Shown here: positions 62,741 to 64,000 of the stretch, piece after piece
How the letters are laid out: every line of letters begins with the position of its first letter
How positions within the stretch are numbered: position 1 is the first letter of the stretch
Source of the DNA: Streptomyces fulvoviolaceus
GTDB lineage: Bacteria > Actinomycetota > Actinomycetes > Streptomycetales > Streptomycetaceae
Direction: 5' to 3'
Assembly (NCBI RefSeq): GCF_000718165.1
Contig: NZ_JOEY01000013.1
Span: 135,956-199,955, forward strand
DNA: 64,000 bases
The notes under the pieces: generated by a model
Database searches by the model: none
What the model saw: the letters and a program-made list of their open reading frames with translations, nothing else
Told to the model about the DNA's origin: nothing
Position numbers and translations under genes: made by a program

Positions 62741-63822
62741 CCGTACTGGAAGAGACCCAGCAGGACACCGCACCCGAAACCCCGCCGCGCAGACGCCACA
62801 CCACCACCTGGCTGCTGACCGTCGGACTGGTCGTCGCCCTCCTTGTCCTCGTCCCGGTCGCGGCCGGCGTCGGCGCCTATCCGATCCCGGTCGGTGACGT
62901 GCTCGCATCCGTGCAGCACAAAGTCGGGTTCGGCGGAACGGAGTTGGACCGGGTCGCCGAGTCGGTGCTGTGGAACGTCCGCTTCCCTCGGATCGTCCTC
63001 GCGCTGCTCATCGGGGCCTCGCTGGGCTGTGCCGGGGCGCTGATGCAGGGCGTGTTCGGCAATCCGCTCGCCGAGCCGGGGGTCATCGGCATCTCCTCGG
63101 GCGCGGCGGTCGGCGCGGTGGGCGCGATCGCGCTCGGCATCAATGTCTTCGGCAACTGGACGGTCACCGTCTTCGCCTTCGTGGCCGGGCTCGCCACGGT
63201 TCTGCTGGTGTACGTGATGTCGCGCTCCGGCGGCCGTACGGAGGTGGTGACGCTGATCCTCACGGGCATCGCGGTGAACGCCTTCGCGGGTGCGGTGATC
63301 GGGCTGTTCCTGTTCTTCGCGGACACCGCGGCCATCCAGCAGATCACCTTCTGGCAGTTGGGCTCGCTCGCGCAGGCGACGTGGCCGAAGGTGCTGGCGG
63401 TGTTGCCGTGTGCGGTGCTGGGGCTCGTCGTCGCGCCGTTGTACTCCCGTCGGCTGGATCTGCTGGCGCTGGGCGAGCGGCCGGCGCGGCATCTCGGCGT
63501 GGATGTGGAGCGGCTGCGGATCCTGCTGGTGCTCGTCATCGCGCTACTGACCGCTGCGGCGGTGAGCGTCTCCGGGATCATCAGCTTCGTCGGCCTCGTG
63601 GTGCCGCATCTGCTCCGCATGGCGGCGGGTCCTGGGCATCGCTTCTTGGTTCCGGGCAGTGCGCTGCTGGGTGCGGTGGTGCTGCTTGCAGCGGATCTGG
63701 CGGCTCGGACGATTGCCGCGCCTGCGGAGTTGCCGCTGGGTGTGCTTACCGCCCTGCTGGGGAGCCCGTTCTTCTTCTGGTTGCTGCGTAGGACTCGGCG
63801 CCGGCAAGGGGGGTGGGCGTAG
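62737..63822 (+). CDS. hmuU: Haem ABC transporter permease HmuU (FecCD family)
   Basis: 361 residues of a FecCD-type permease with about ten membrane helices: LTVGLVVALLVLVPVAAGVG in the first, RIVLALLIGASLGCAGALMQ and GVFGNPLAEPGVIGISSGAA in the conserved domain, and GIISFVGLVVPHLLRMAAG near the end. Start GTG 62737 overlaps the hmuT stop by 4 nt. Its ATPase partner hmuV should lie beyond the window edge. Confidence 0.93.
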   Translation: MTVLEETQQDTAPETPPRRRHTTTWLLTVGLVVALLVLVPVAAGVGAYPIPVGDVLASVQHKVGFGGTELDRVAESVLWNVRFPRIVLALLIGASLGCAGALMQGVFGNPLAEPGVIGISSGAAVGAVGAIALGINVFGNWTVTVFAFVAGLATVLLVYVMSRSGGRTEVVTLILTGIAVNAFAGAVIGLFLFFADTAAIQQITFWQLGSLAQATWPKVLAVLPCAVLGLVVAPLYSRRLDLLALGERPARHLGVDVERLRILLVLVIALLTAAAVSVSGIISFVGLVVPHLLRMAAGPGHRFLVPGSALLGAVVLLAADLAARTIAAPAELPLGVLTALLGSPFFFWLLRRTRRRQGGWA

Positions 63823-64000
63823 GGGTTGTACGCCGTCTGCGGGTGGGTGGGGGCTGGTCGCGCAGTTCCCCGCGCCCCTTAGGGGGCTGCAGTCGCCCCC
63901 CGCTACCAGCCCAGCCCCTGCCGCCTCAGCCCTTCAGCCCCTCGCCTCACCTCGCCCCCTCACCTCACCTCACCCCCTCGCCTCACCTCACCCCCTCGCC
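63823..64000. repeat. Intergenic end with repeat A and 18-bp tandem repeats
   Basis: Repeat A (GGGGCTGGTCGCGCAGTTCC, then CCGCGCCCCTTAGGGGGCTG) lies at 63850-63889. The last ~40 bp hold CCTCACCTCACCCCCTCG repeated at 63963 and 63981, and the upstream part is a looser version. No gene is visible up to the window edge. Confidence 0.75.

Overview
This 64 kb window reads as chromosomal DNA of a Streptomyces-type actinomycete. It has very high GC with strong G/C third-position bias, many GTG starts, and a gene set typical of the genus: a second-type glutamine synthetase close to glnE, an AfsR-like regulator, HtaA haem proteins with a LAxTG sortase signal, XRE/MmyB-like regulators and many MFS exporters. 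It also carries GC-rich dispersed palindromes of the kind seen throughout Streptomyces genomes. I see no rRNA, tRNA, transposase, integrase or CRISPR array.

Layout. 1-4 kb: 5'-truncated glucarate dehydratase, an ACS-type MFS permease and a PfkB sugar kinase. 4-11 kb: a reverse-strand conserved cluster, phoH-ybeY-corC-mmcQ, with a degenerate cytidine-deaminase-like gene further along; a divergent XRE regulator/MFS pair lies between mmcQ and the deaminase-like gene. phoH carries a 362-residue intein whose active-site residues fit class 3. 11.5-14.7 kb: a three-gene secreted WxL-like/DUF916-like surface operon. 14.5-16.7 kb: an amtB-glnK pair preceded by periodic GlnR-like half-sites; the AmtB has Glu where the first twin-His is expected. 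16.8-22 kb: era, a second MmyB-type regulator with a divergent NAD-dependent epimerase, and a LysR/EamA pair. 22-30 kb: glnE, a lipoprotein, a LuxR/PPOX pair, a VOC protein and a glnA2-like gene. 30-36 kb: DUF3105, DUF305, an S53 protease, a Met/His-rich DUF6153-like protein and a Tat-exported multicopper oxidase, which look like envelope or copper functions. 35.8-46 kb: nadE, two MFS exporters (one with its TetR regulator and operator), an EEP phosphatase-like membrane protein, panB and a DrrAB-like ABC exporter. 46-56 kb: a large BTAD/NB-ARC/TPR regulator, an S2P-type protease, npdG, a sialidase with an unusual repeat array upstream, and further MFS and conserved hypothetical genes. 56-64 kb: map, then a haem-iron module (haem oxygenase, PhzF-like protein, two HtaA proteins, HmuT, HmuU) with two DmdR/IdeR-type iron boxes.

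How it fits together. Nitrogen control is represented by amtB-glnK, glnE and glnA2. The last 7 kb form a coherent haem capture and degradation system: surface HtaA proteins pass haem to the HmuT lipoprotein, HmuU imports it, and haem oxygenase releases iron, all placed behind iron boxes. Several intergenic regions carry precise dyad or direct-repeat arrays that look like operators and are not explained by the coding annotation.
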